Source: Paenibacillus sp. MAHUQ-63
Lineage (GTDB): Bacteria; Bacillota; Bacilli; Paenibacillales; NBRC-103111
Direction of reading: 5' to 3'
DNA length: 64,000 nt
NCBI RefSeq assembly: GCF_028765165.1
Contig: NZ_JARADB010000003.1
Span: forward strand, 1,374,042 to 1,438,041
The notes below the pieces were generated by a model that saw only the letters and a list, made by a program, of their open reading frames with translations, was not told where the DNA came from and did not search any database. This document shows positions 52,239 to 60,729 of the stretch, in pieces. Made by a program: the position numbers and the translations under genes. The stretch's first letter is position 1. Each line of letters starts with the position of its first letter.

Positions 52239-52440
52239 AACTTCCATATTCGATTATGCCAATGAAGAGAATCCAACTCCGAGGCGTTATCGCCAAGCAG
52301 GCCTGAGAAGGCTGACCTAAGTTAACCGGCACCGCCCGTTACCGCGGAACCAAGTGGAGAAGCAGCCGCAAGGCACTTCTTAAATTGGGTGGCACCGCGA
52401 GCTAACGCTCCTCGTCCCAATCGGATGAGGAGCGTTTTTT
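52239..52440 (+). ncRNA. T-box leader, probably serine tRNA-sensing
   Basis: A typical stem I opening (AATGAAGAG near 52261) is followed by a stem III region AAGTG...CACTT and the T-box core TGGGTGGCACCGCG at 52386-52399. The tRNA-pairing bases TGGC would match an acceptor end GCCA, meaning discriminator G, as in tRNA-Ser. A terminator follows at 52403-52440. The specifier codon could not be assigned with certainty, and stem I looks short. Confidence 0.88.
52403..52440 (+). terminator. T-box-controlled terminator before serC
   Basis: AACGCTCCTC pairs with GAGGAGCGTT, followed by TTTTTT. Uncharged tRNA-Ser should favour the competing antiterminator made with the T-box core. Confidence 0.92.
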
Positions 52441-52476
52441 GTTGTTTGCACATCCAATTATCGGGAGGAATGCCAC

Positions 52477-53565
52477 ATGTCAACACGCAAGTACAATTTT
52501 AACCCGGGTCCGGCCGCGCTGCCGCTAGAGGTGCTGGAGGAAGCTCAAGAGCGTTTCGTCGACCATGAGCGCCAAGGGATCTCCTTGCTCGAAATGTCGC
52601 ACCGCAGCCGCACAGTCGAGGAGCTAAGCGAAGAAACCCGGAACCTGCTGCGAACTTTGCTCGCGCTGCCGGACTCGTATGAGGTGCTCTTCATGGGAGG
52701 CGGAGCCAGCACGCAATTCGCGCTGCTGCCGATGAATTTCCTGGCTCCCGGGCAGACGGCCAACTATGTATTGACGGGGAGCTTTGCGGAGAAAGCCTAT
52801 AAGGAAGCCGGCTATATCGGACATACGCATATTGCAGCCAGCACGAAGGAGCAGGGTTGGCGCACCGTTCCTGCGGTAGGCAAGGACGATCTCCGCGGCG
52901 ATCCCGCTTATCTGCATATCACGATGAACAATACGATCGAGGGTTCTTGTTTTACACAAATACCGGATACCGGGGGTACCCCGCTAGTAGCCGATGTGAC
53001 AAGTGAAATCTTGAGCAGGAGGCTCGATTTGGAGAAGTTCGACTTGATGTATGCCGGTGCCCAAAAAAATCTCGGACCTGCCGGCGTCACTGCGGTCATC
53101 GTGCGCGATGCCTGGTTGGAAACAGCCTCCGCCCGGATACCGGAAATTATGCGTTATTCCACCTTTGCCGCGAATAAATCGTTGTTCAATACGCCGCCCG
53201 TTCACGCGATCTATATGATGAATCTGGTGCTCAAATGGACGCATCAGCAAGGCGGTGTGGAACAAATTGAGCGGCACAATCAGCGCAAATCACAGCTGGT
53301 TTATGATGCTATAGATCGAAGCGATGGTTTCTATCAAGGTGTAATCGAAGCCGAATACCGCTCATCGATGAATATGACCTGGCGGATGGCAACTGAGGAA
53401 TTGGAACGTGCGTTCATTGCGGAATCCGTGTTAGCCGGATTTGAAGGTTTGGCAGGTCACCGCAGCGTCGGCGGACTGCGCGCTTCGGCGTACAATGCGG
53501 TCACTTATGAGGCTTGCCTGGCGCTGGCTGAATTCATGAATGACTTCGCCCGCCGGCACGGTTAG
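52477..53565 (+). CDS. serC: Phosphoserine aminotransferase
   Basis: Pyridoxal-phosphate enzyme of 362 residues that makes 3-phosphoserine from 3-phosphohydroxypyruvate and glutamate in serine synthesis. It begins KYNFNPGPAALPLEVLEEAQERFVDHERQGISLLEMSHRS, contains VLFMGGGASTQFALLPMNFL, the cofactor-binding Asp in ADVTSEILSRR and the Schiff-base Lys in YAGAQKNLGPAGVT, and ends with SVGGLRASAYNA. Length and motifs are those of normal SerC. Ribosome-binding site GGGAGGAATG. Controlled by the T-box leader, so it is made when tRNA-Ser is uncharged. No serA or serB is adjacent. Confidence 0.96.
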   Translation: MSTRKYNFNPGPAALPLEVLEEAQERFVDHERQGISLLEMSHRSRTVEELSEETRNLLRTLLALPDSYEVLFMGGGASTQFALLPMNFLAPGQTANYVLTGSFAEKAYKEAGYIGHTHIAASTKEQGWRTVPAVGKDDLRGDPAYLHITMNNTIEGSCFTQIPDTGGTPLVADVTSEILSRRLDLEKFDLMYAGAQKNLGPAGVTAVIVRDAWLETASARIPEIMRYSTFAANKSLFNTPPVHAIYMMNLVLKWTHQQGGVEQIERHNQRKSQLVYDAIDRSDGFYQGVIEAEYRSSMNMTWRMATEELERAFIAESVLAGFEGLAGHRSVGGLRASAYNAVTYEACLALAEFMNDFARRHG

Positions 53566-53574
53566 CAAATAAAA

Positions 53575-53616
53575 GAGTCCCGTAGAGCGGCTTCCGCCGA
53601 CTCTCGGGACTTTTTA
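53575..53616 (+). terminator. serC terminator
   Basis: AGTCCCG pairs with CGGGACT, with more pairing inside (AGAG with CTCT), followed by TTTTT. Confidence 0.88.
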
Positions 53617-53647
53617 TCTAAAGGTATGGAGATACCGTTAATGAGGC

Positions 53648-55060
53648 TTATTTCAACGTGTGAATCGGATGACCCAGCGCACCTTCGGCTGCGTCCATGA
53701 TCATTTCCGTTAATGTCGGATGTGCGTGAATCGTAAGCGCGATGTCTTCCAGGTTAGCGCCCATCTCAACTGCAAGAGCTAGCTCTCCGATCAAGTTCGA
53801 GGCTTCCGGACCAACGATTTGACCTCCCAGCAGCGTGCCTGTCGCTTTATCGGCAACCAGCTTCACGAAGCCTTGGCTGGCGTTCAAAGAGTTGGCGCGG
53901 CCGTTAGCGCCGTAAGGGAATTTCCCGATCGCCACCTCAATGCCTTGCGCTTTCGCCTCTGTCTCGCTCAAGCCGACACCGGCAATTTCCGGATCGGAGA
54001 AGACGACAGCTGGAATTGCTTTGTAATCGACGACGCTGGAGTGACCCGCGATCGCTTCTGCCGCAACTTTAGCTTCATAAGAAGCTTTGTGCGCAAGAGC
54101 CAAGCCAGGGACAACGTCGCCGATAGCGAAAATGTGCGGGATGCTCGTTCTGCCTTGGTTATCCACTTCGATCAGACCGCGATCCGTCATTTTCAAGTTG
54201 ATCAGATCCAAGCCAAGCTCGCCATCCGTGTTCGGGCGGCGGCCGACCGTTACAAGCACATAATCAGCCGTTACTTGCTTCTCTTCGCCTTTGACCGTGA
54301 AGGTAACTGTTACGTCATTATCTGTTTTGGTGCAAGATTGCGCCAGCGCTTCCGTATGCACTTCAACGCCGACTTTGTCCAGGTTGCGTGCTACCAGCTT
54401 CGTGAATTCTTTCTCGAAGCCAGGAAGAACGTGATCGGAACCTTCCAGTACCGTAACTTTCGTACCGAATTTCGCATAGGTTTGACCCAGCTCGATCCCG
54501 ATGTAGCCGCCGCCGATAACGACCATGCTTTTCGGAATTTCAGGCAGGTTCAGCGCCTCGGTGGAAGAAATGATTCTGCCGCCGAACGGGAATGCTTTCA
54601 ATTCGATCGGACGTGAGCCCGTTGCGATAATGCAATGTTTGAAACGGTAGCGAGGCGCTTCCGCATCGTTGAACACACGCGCTTCGTGCTCATTGATGAA
54701 CATCACTTCGCCTTTGAACATTTGCACTTTATTGCCCTTCAGCAGGGAGCTTACGCCACCTGTTTGTTTGGCCACAATGCTGTTTTTCCAAGCTTGTACT
54801 TTAGCAAAATCGACTTTGACATTCTCTACGGAAATGCCCATCGAATCTGCGTGCTGAGCATGCTCATACGTATGAGCTGCAGAGATCAGCGCTTTGGACG
54901 GGATGCATCCGCGGTTCAAGCAGACGCCGCCCCAATCCGATTTATCTACGATCAGTACGCTTTGACCGAGCTGGGCCGCGCGAATCGCCGCGACGTAACC
55001 GCCCGGGCCCGCACCGATGACGAGCAAGTCAATATCTAAAGAAGCATCTCCTACTACCAT
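53648..55060 (-). CDS. pdhD: Dihydrolipoyl dehydrogenase, E3 of pyruvate dehydrogenase
   Basis: Flavoprotein of 470 residues that reoxidises the dihydrolipoyl arms of the pyruvate dehydrogenase complex with NAD. It has the FAD motif LLVIGAGPGGYVAAIRAAQLG, the redox disulfide in GGVCLNRGCIPSKALI, the NAD motif VVIGGGYIGIELGQTYAKFG, a second FAD motif with FAIGDV, and the C-terminal catalytic His-Glu in HAHPTLTEM. It is the last gene of pdhABCD, 4 bases after pdhC. The same enzyme may also serve other 2-oxoacid complexes. Confidence 0.96.
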   Translation of the reverse strand: MVVGDASLDIDLLVIGAGPGGYVAAIRAAQLGQSVLIVDKSDWGGVCLNRGCIPSKALISAAHTYEHAQHADSMGISVENVKVDFAKVQAWKNSIVAKQTGGVSSLLKGNKVQMFKGEVMFINEHEARVFNDAEAPRYRFKHCIIATGSRPIELKAFPFGGRIISSTEALNLPEIPKSMVVIGGGYIGIELGQTYAKFGTKVTVLEGSDHVLPGFEKEFTKLVARNLDKVGVEVHTEALAQSCTKTDNDVTVTFTVKGEEKQVTADYVLVTVGRRPNTDGELGLDLINLKMTDRGLIEVDNQGRTSIPHIFAIGDVVPGLALAHKASYEAKVAAEAIAGHSSVVDYKAIPAVVFSDPEIAGVGLSETEAKAQGIEVAIGKFPYGANGRANSLNASQGFVKLVADKATGTLLGGQIVGPEASNLIGELALAVEMGANLEDIALTIHAHPTLTEMIMDAAEGALGHPIHTLK

Positions 55061-55064
55061 GCTG

Positions 55065-56399
55065 TTACACCTCCAAGACGAGAAGCTCTGGATCAGCCAG
55101 AAGCTGTTTGATATAGTTCAAGAAGCTTTGTGCTGTAGCTCCATCGACAATGCGGTGGTCAAAGCTTAAGGAAAGAGCCATAACGGATGCCGCCACGATT
55201 TCGCCGTTCTTAACGACCGGTTTCTCGGTGATGCGTCCTGCGCCAAGGATCGCAACTTCAGGGAAGTTGATGACCGGTGTGAAGAACATACCGCCTACGG
55301 AACCGATATTCGTAATGGAGATTGTACCGCCCTTCATCTCGTTCGGAGACAGCTTGCCTTCGCGGCCGCGAAGCGCCAGGTCTTTGATCGAGGAGGCGAT
55401 GGACCATACGTTCTTACGGTCAGCATCGTGGATAACAGGAACGAGCAAGCCGTTGTCCGTATCTGTAGCGATACCGATGTTGTAGTACTTTTTGTACACG
55501 ATCTCTTGCTTCTCTTCGTCGATCATTGCGTTCATAACCGGGAATTGACGGCATGCTGCAACCAAGGCTTTCACGATGAAAGGCAGGTACGTCAGCTTCA
55601 CGCCTTTCTTCTCGGCAAGAGGCTTCGTGCGCTCGCGCAGCGCTACTAATGCGCTGACGTCGATTTCGTCCATCAGTGTCACGTGCGGTGCCGTGTACAC
55701 GGATTTCACCATAGCGTTCGCGATGACTTTGCGGATTCCTTTGAACGGAATACGCTCTTCGACGCGATCGCCTGCCGCTACCTGCGTGCTAGCCGCAGGT
55801 GCCGCGCTGCCAGCTGCTTCCGCTGCAGCCGGGGCTTCCGCCGCCGGAGCTGCCGCCGCGCCGGCTCCTGTAAAGCCAAGGACGTCCTCGCGTGTAATGC
55901 GGCCGTGCTTACCAGTCGGCGACACCTCTGCGAGGGCGACGCCTTTCTCTCTTGCCAGCTTGCGCACGCTAGGCGTTGCAAGCACTTCGCGGCCTGCGCC
56001 GCCGCTTGGCGCGGACGGAGCCGGAGCGGCTGCAGCAGGTGCTGCCGCTGGAGCCGGTGCTGTTGCTACCGCTGTAGCAGCAGCTGCAGGAACCGCTGCC
56101 GCCGCAGGGGCAGCATGGTTCGAGCTGGCGTGATGCATGGATTCCGCCGGCATCTCGCCAGTGACTTCGATCGTCATCACGAGTTCGCCGATCGTACAAA
56201 CTTGTCCGTCTTTGACCGCGACGCTTACGACTTTCCCTTCGACCGGACAAGGAACTTCAACGACCGCTTTATCGTTCTGTACTTCCATCAGAATCGTTTC
56301 GTCTGTTACCGTGTCGCCAGCTTTCACGAGCAGCTTGACGATCTCGCCTTCATGTATGCCTTCACCAAGCTCTGGGAACTTGTATTCAAACAATGCCAC
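55065..56399 (-). CDS. pdhC: Dihydrolipoamide acetyltransferase, E2 of pyruvate dehydrogenase
   Basis: Core subunit of 444 residues. One lipoyl domain (about 1-80) with the modified Lys in EVQNDKAVVEVPCP, an Ala/Pro-rich linker of about 50 residues, a peripheral subunit-binding domain (ATPSVRKLAREKGVALAEVSPTGKHGRITREDV), a second Ala-rich linker, then the catalytic domain ending with the HxxxDG motif SFDHRIVDGA near residue 410. One lipoyl domain is typical of Bacillales. It lies 32 bases after pdhB. The linkers are GC-rich and very low in complexity, so they are worth checking for length variation. Confidence 0.96.
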   Translation of the reverse strand: MALFEYKFPELGEGIHEGEIVKLLVKAGDTVTDETILMEVQNDKAVVEVPCPVEGKVVSVAVKDGQVCTIGELVMTIEVTGEMPAESMHHASSNHAAPAAAAVPAAAATAVATAPAPAAAPAAAAPAPSAPSGGAGREVLATPSVRKLAREKGVALAEVSPTGKHGRITREDVLGFTGAGAAAAPAAEAPAAAEAAGSAAPAASTQVAAGDRVEERIPFKGIRKVIANAMVKSVYTAPHVTLMDEIDVSALVALRERTKPLAEKKGVKLTYLPFIVKALVAACRQFPVMNAMIDEEKQEIVYKKYYNIGIATDTDNGLLVPVIHDADRKNVWSIASSIKDLALRGREGKLSPNEMKGGTISITNIGSVGGMFFTPVINFPEVAILGAGRITEKPVVKNGEIVAASVMALSLSFDHRIVDGATAQSFLNYIKQLLADPELLVLEV

Positions 56400-56431
56400 G
56401 TGGACAACCTCCTGTTACCTTCGAGTGAGAA

Positions 56432-57412
56432 TTAGAATTCGAGTACTTGTTTAATTCCAGCAATAACGCTTGCTGGGCTTGGCAACCAAGCATCTTCGAT
56501 TTGAGCGAACGGATAAACGGTATCCGGAGGCGCTATACGCAATACCGGAGCTTCCAGGTGAAGAATGGCTTTCTCGTTAATTTGCGCGATAACTTCTGCA
56601 GCTACACCGGAAGTTTTCTGTGCTTCTTGAACGATAATCGCACGGTTCGTTTTCTTAATCGAAGCGACGATCGTGTCGATATCCAGAGGAAGCAGCGTGC
56701 GAAGGTCGATAACCTCCACTTTCACGCCTTGCGTCTTCTCGATTTCTTCAGCGGCTTTCACGGAAGTATGAACCATGGCTCCGTAAGTGATCACCGTTAC
56801 GTCAGAGCCTTCGCGAACGACGTTCGCTTTGCCAAGCTCAACCGTATACTCGCCTTCAGGTACTTCTGCGCGGAATGCGCGGTATAAGTTCAGATGCTCC
56901 ATGAAGAAGACAGGGTCATTATCGCGGATCGCGGAGATGAGCAAGCCCTTCGCATCATAAGGATTGGATGGGACGACTACTTTGATACCAGGCGTCTGGA
57001 CGAGCAAGCCTTCAAGCGCATCCGTGTGAAGCTCAGCCGCTTTCACGCCGCCGCCGTAAGGCGTACGGAATACGATCGGCGAGTTGTAACGGCCGCCGGA
57101 GCGGTAACGCATACGAGCTGCTTGCACGCAGATTTGGTCAAGCGCTTCGTAGATGAAACCTACGAATTGAATCTCGGCGATCGGACGGAAGCCTTGAACG
57201 CCAAGACCGACGGCAAGACCGCCGATTGCGGATTCGGCAAGAGGCGTATCGAAGACGCGGTCTTCGCCGAATTCTTTTTGTAAGCCTTCTGTAGCACGGA
57301 ATACGCCGCCGACATGGCCCACGTCTTCACCGAACAATACGACATTTGGATCTCTTTCTAGTTCAACGCGCATCGCGTCTTTAATCGCTTGAATCATCGT
57401 CATTTGTGCCAT
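56432..57412 (-). CDS. pdhB: Pyruvate dehydrogenase E1 beta subunit
   Basis: Thiamine-diphosphate enzyme subunit of 326 residues forming the heterotetramer with PdhA. Motifs are NVVLFGEDVGHVGGVFRATEGLQKEFGEDRVFDTPLAESAIGGLAVGL and EIQFVGFIYEALDQICVQAARMRYRSGG, with the late DLRTLLPLDIDTI. AGGAGGCACG precedes the ATG. It follows pdhA after a 113-base gap with three related hairpins, which may set the ratio of the two subunits or process the mRNA. Confidence 0.96.
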   Translation of the reverse strand: MAQMTMIQAIKDAMRVELERDPNVVLFGEDVGHVGGVFRATEGLQKEFGEDRVFDTPLAESAIGGLAVGLGVQGFRPIAEIQFVGFIYEALDQICVQAARMRYRSGGRYNSPIVFRTPYGGGVKAAELHTDALEGLLVQTPGIKVVVPSNPYDAKGLLISAIRDNDPVFFMEHLNLYRAFRAEVPEGEYTVELGKANVVREGSDVTVITYGAMVHTSVKAAEEIEKTQGVKVEVIDLRTLLPLDIDTIVASIKKTNRAIIVQEAQKTSGVAAEVIAQINEKAILHLEAPVLRIAPPDTVYPFAQIEDAWLPSPASVIAGIKQVLEF

Positions 57413-57431
57413 GACTTCTTCGTGCCTCCTA

Positions 57432-57527
57432 AGAGTTTTTCGCCAGAAAAACTGGCTTCGTAAGCATATGCTTGTTTTCGTTAGAAAACTTGCATCGTAA
57501 GGTTAAGCTGAGTTTTCGTTAAAACTT
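57432..57527 (-). repeat. Three related hairpins in the pdhA-pdhB intercistronic gap
   Basis: On the minus strand three units of about 30 bases each carry AGTTTT, a 4-base turn and GAAAACT-like arms, the last two introduced by TTACGA-GC. The gap is 113 bases, while other gaps in the operon are 4 and 32. Confidence 0.6.
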
Positions 57528-58608
57528 ATTTGTACGCTTGCTTCTGTTCTTCTAGGTGAGCCGGTGTGACTTCGAACATGGAATCGATCAAGCCCGGGAT
57601 CGTCATTTTCTCTGTTTCCTCGGCTTTCTTGATGTGTTCAGCAACCGTTGCTTTCGCTTCTTCTTTCACTTGTGCCTCGATCTCTTCGTTCCATAGACCT
57701 TTCTTGGTCAAGAAAATACGCATGCGCGTAAGCGGATCTTTAGGCTCCCAGTTGGACTCTTCGTCTTTGGTACGGTATTTCGTCGTGTCATCCGCCAAGG
57801 AATGCGGACGGTAACGGTATGTCAACGCTTCGATCAAAGTAGCGCCTTCGCCTTTGCGGCCTCTTTCGGCAGCTTCTGTGACAGCTTGAACAACCGCCAG
57901 AACGTCCATTCCGTCAACCTGTACGCCTTTGATACCGGCTGCAAGTGCTTTATGCGCTACGGACATAGCACCTGTTTGCTTCGCGTAAGGCGTTGTAATG
58001 GCATAGCCGTTGTTTTGGACGAAATAAATCGCAGGCAGCTTGAACGCTCCCGCAAAGTTCAAACCTTCGTAGAAATCGCCTTCGGAGCTTCCGCCGTCAC
58101 CTGTATACGTAATCGCTACGCGCGGCTCTTTACGCTTCTTGAATGCCATCGCTACACCGGTTGCATGCAGAACTTGCGCGCCGATGATGATTTGCGGCAT
58201 AAGAACGTGAACGTCCTGTGGAATTTGACCGCCGTGCTGATGTCCGCGGGAATACAGGAACGCTTGATAAAGCGGCAGTCCGTGCCATACGAGCTGCGGC
58301 ATATCGCGGTAACCCGGGCAAATGAAATCATCTTTATTTAAAGCAAATTCACTACCGATCATGGAAGCTTCTTGGCCGGATACCGGCGCATAGAAACCAA
58401 GGCGTCCTTGACGGCCGAGGTTAACTGCTCTTTCGTCCCATACGCGTGTGAATACCATTCTTCTCATTAATTCTTTCAATTGGTCATCGCTAAGATTAGG
58501 CATTTTGTCGGGATTTACAATCGTGCCGTCTGGAGCCAGTACTTGTAAAGGCTCAACCTTCTCTGTGGTCACTTCGTAATTTGCTTGGCTGACAAGTGGC
58601 TTACTCAT
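57526..58608 (-). CDS. pdhA: Pyruvate dehydrogenase E1 alpha subunit
   Basis: First gene of the operon, 360 residues. It carries the thiamine diphosphate motif GDGGSSEGDFYEGLNFAGAFKLPAIYFVQNN and the phosphorylation-loop region YRYRPHSLADD. With PdhB it decarboxylates pyruvate and acetylates the lipoyl arm of PdhC. GAGGTG lies 8 bases before the ATG. A -10 TATAAT sits at 58672-58667 on the minus strand, about 60 bases upstream, with no clear -35. The pyruvate carrier cstA in the same window suggests pyruvate is an important carbon node for this organism. Confidence 0.96.
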   Translation of the reverse strand: MSKPLVSQANYEVTTEKVEPLQVLAPDGTIVNPDKMPNLSDDQLKELMRRMVFTRVWDERAVNLGRQGRLGFYAPVSGQEASMIGSEFALNKDDFICPGYRDMPQLVWHGLPLYQAFLYSRGHQHGGQIPQDVHVLMPQIIIGAQVLHATGVAMAFKKRKEPRVAITYTGDGGSSEGDFYEGLNFAGAFKLPAIYFVQNNGYAITTPYAKQTGAMSVAHKALAAGIKGVQVDGMDVLAVVQAVTEAAERGRKGEGATLIEALTYRYRPHSLADDTTKYRTKDEESNWEPKDPLTRMRIFLTKKGLWNEEIEAQVKEEAKATVAEHIKKAEETEKMTIPGLIDSMFEVTPAHLEEQKQAYK

Positions 58609-58767
58609 ACCATTTCACCTCTTATATGATTTTGATGCCTGCTAGCTTCACTTCTGTTATAGTATTATTATAAACCTGTTTTCGTGAATTGTACACCAGT
58701 ATCCTTGTGTTATATGACCTTTTTTAGCGGAAATGAATAGTACAGTTTAGGAAAATATATAATACAG

Positions 58768-58795
58768 TTAACATTAAATTCACAACTGCTATAAT
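58768..58795 (+). promoter_or_regulatory. Promoter of the esterase gene
   Basis: TTAACA (58768-58773), 16 bases, TATAAT (58790-58795). TTAACA-N5-TTCACA in this region also looks like two Pho-box repeats. Confidence 0.55.
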
Positions 58796-58872
58796 ACACC
58801 TTACCCAAACCGCTTCCAACATACGCTTCCGGTTCCATATTTGCCCAAAGATAAAATAAAGGAGAATTACTT

Positions 58873-59604
58873 ATGTCGGATGACTCCCGCTACTATCAAA
58901 GAACGATTATAAAGGATGAACTCACCTCTGTCCTGCTTCAAGAAACTCGCCCGCTTCGCATTTACCTGCCTCCCGGTTATAACGAATTGCTGTCCTACCC
59001 CGTCATTTATTGCCAGGATGGCGAGCAATTCTTCAACTTCGGGCGCATTGCCACAACGATCACACGCTGTATTTTGGATGAAGACCTGGAGCCTGCTATC
59101 GTAGTAGGCGTCGACGTCAACAACCTCCACCGCACATCGGAATATGCTCCGGAAGGAGAGCGACATGACACTTACTGCCGCTTCTTCGCCGAGGAGCTTC
59201 TCCCTTATATAGAGAGCCGTTATCCGGTCCGAACAGAGCGATCGGAGCGTATTGTTGCAGGCGATTCTCTCGGAGGAACCGTTTCCTTGCATCTCGCCTT
59301 AGATTATCCTAGCCTTTTTTGCCGTGTTATATCCTTATCGGGCGCATTTTTCGACATCACGCGGGAACGCATCAAAGCCGCGGACGACTTGTCTTGGCTG
59401 GAGCTGTACATGCTAGTCGGTCTGGATGAAACGGACGTAAAGACAGAGCGAGGGACTTTCGATTTCGTCCGCGAAAACCGGCTGGCCAAAGAGGAGCTCG
59501 AGAACAAAAACGTTGTTCTCCATTACCTCGAGAAGCCGGGCAAGCACCTTTGGGGCTTCTGGCAAGGTGAGCTTGCCGCGGCGCTGCATTATTTTCTCGG
59601 GTAG
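58873..59604 (+). CDS. Esterase, alpha/beta-hydrolase fold (Fes/IroE/YbbA-like)
   Basis: Cytoplasmic hydrolase of 243 residues. The nucleophile elbow is GDSLGGTVSLHLALDYP, preceded by RIYLPPGYNELLSYPVIYCQDGEQFF, the putative esterase (COG2382/COG2819) signature, and the catalytic His is probably in EKPGKHLWGFWQ. The family includes enterochelin esterases and S-formylglutathione-type esterases, and a siderophore role cannot be assumed without iron genes nearby. AAAGGAGAA lies before the ATG at 58873. It stands alone, divergent from pdhA, with a strong terminator. Confidence 0.88.
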   Translation: MSDDSRYYQRTIIKDELTSVLLQETRPLRIYLPPGYNELLSYPVIYCQDGEQFFNFGRIATTITRCILDEDLEPAIVVGVDVNNLHRTSEYAPEGERHDTYCRFFAEELLPYIESRYPVRTERSERIVAGDSLGGTVSLHLALDYPSLFCRVISLSGAFFDITRERIKAADDLSWLELYMLVGLDETDVKTERGTFDFVRENRLAKEELENKNVVLHYLEKPGKHLWGFWQGELAAALHYFLG

Positions 59605-59612
59605 CCACAGCA

Positions 59613-59678
59613 AAAAAAACCGTCAAGAATCTGAAATTCACCCACAATGTGAGGTTCAGTTAATTCCTGACGGTTTTT
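59613..59678 (+). terminator. Terminator of the esterase gene
   Basis: AAAAACCGTCA-GAAT pairs with ATTC-TGACGGTTTTT around a partly paired 36-base middle region. T tracts exist on both strands. Confidence 0.85.
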
Positions 59679-59727
59679 ATTCGTTTGGCTGGCCTTTGGA
59701 CTTTGCCCGGAGGGCCTCGGCCCGAAT

Positions 59728-60350
59728 GACCTTATTTCCCGATTTCAGGCCGAAATCGGGTGCAAAACGGACAAATAAGGACACTGGTGTCCGTTACATT
59801 TGCCAAACAGCCCTTTTTCGCCGAATAAGGGCTGCTGTGTCCGTTAGCGGGGCGCGGCTCCTCGCTTGCGCCACAATGTCTGCCAATTGTATGAAGGGCA
59901 GACTGCCTCGACCTTTCTAACGGACACAGCGACCGGTATTCTCACGAAAGACATCGTGTTCCGTTTCTAACGGACACGGATGACCTTATTTCCCGATTTC
60001 AGGCCGAAATCGGGTGCAAAACGGACAAATAAGGACACTGGTGTCCGTTACATTTGCCAAACAGCCCTTTTCGCCGAATAAGGGCTGCTGTGTCCGTTAG
60101 CGGGGCGCGGCTCCTCGCTTGCGCCACAATGTCTGCCAATTGTATGAGGGGCAGACTTCCTCGACCTCTCTAACGGACACAGCGACCGTTATTCTCACGA
60201 AAGACATCGTGTTCCGTTTCTAACGGACACGGATGACCTTATTTCCCGATTTCATGCCGAAATACGTTGCAAAACGGACAAATAAGGACACTGGTGTCCG
60301 TTACATTTGCCAAACAGCCCTTTTCGCCGAATAAGGGCTGCTATGTCCAT
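59728..60350. repeat. TAACGGACAC-family repeat, locus 4, 2.5 copies with 253-254 bp period
   Basis: GACCTTATTTCCCGATTTC recurs at 59728, 59982 and 60235. Each copy holds TAACGGACAC near its start, GTGTCCGTTACATTTGCC, the inverted pair AGCCCTT/AAGGGCT, GTGTCCGTTAG and a further TAACGGACACAGCGACC. The first two full copies are almost identical, so the expansion is recent. Confidence 0.88.
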
Positions 60351-60359
60351 AAGCGTGAG

Positions 60360-60729
60360 CGCGTACCTCGCCTGCCCATTCCTGAACCAACGGGATAGTG
60401 TTCGTAAGGACACATCCAACGATGCAAGCCAGCCTGCCACTCCCTCCGGTCAGTCTGTCTCCTGCCTACTGGTCTACCTACCCGCCATGCCTGGCCACCA
60501 GTCGTTCTTCCCATCTGCCTTCCAGTGACCTGCCTGCCTACTGGCCCGCCTACCCGTCACGCCCCACTGTTTGCCTATTCCCCGCCATGCCTGATCCACT
60601 AGTCACTCTGCCCGCCTGCCGCCCCGCCTACCCGTCACGCCTGTCCACCAGTCATTCTGCCCATCGGCCTTCCGGTGACCTGCCGGCCCTACGACACGCC
60701 GCCACGCCTCCCTGTTTGCCTGCCAAGCA
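60360..60729. other. Low-complexity, C-rich intergenic stretch
   Basis: It holds one copy of the GGGATAGTG-family core (about 60382) and loosely repeated segments such as CCGCCTACCCGTCACGCC and CAGTCGTTCT-like pieces. Frames through it have no ribosome-binding site. I see no gene. Confidence 0.6.
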
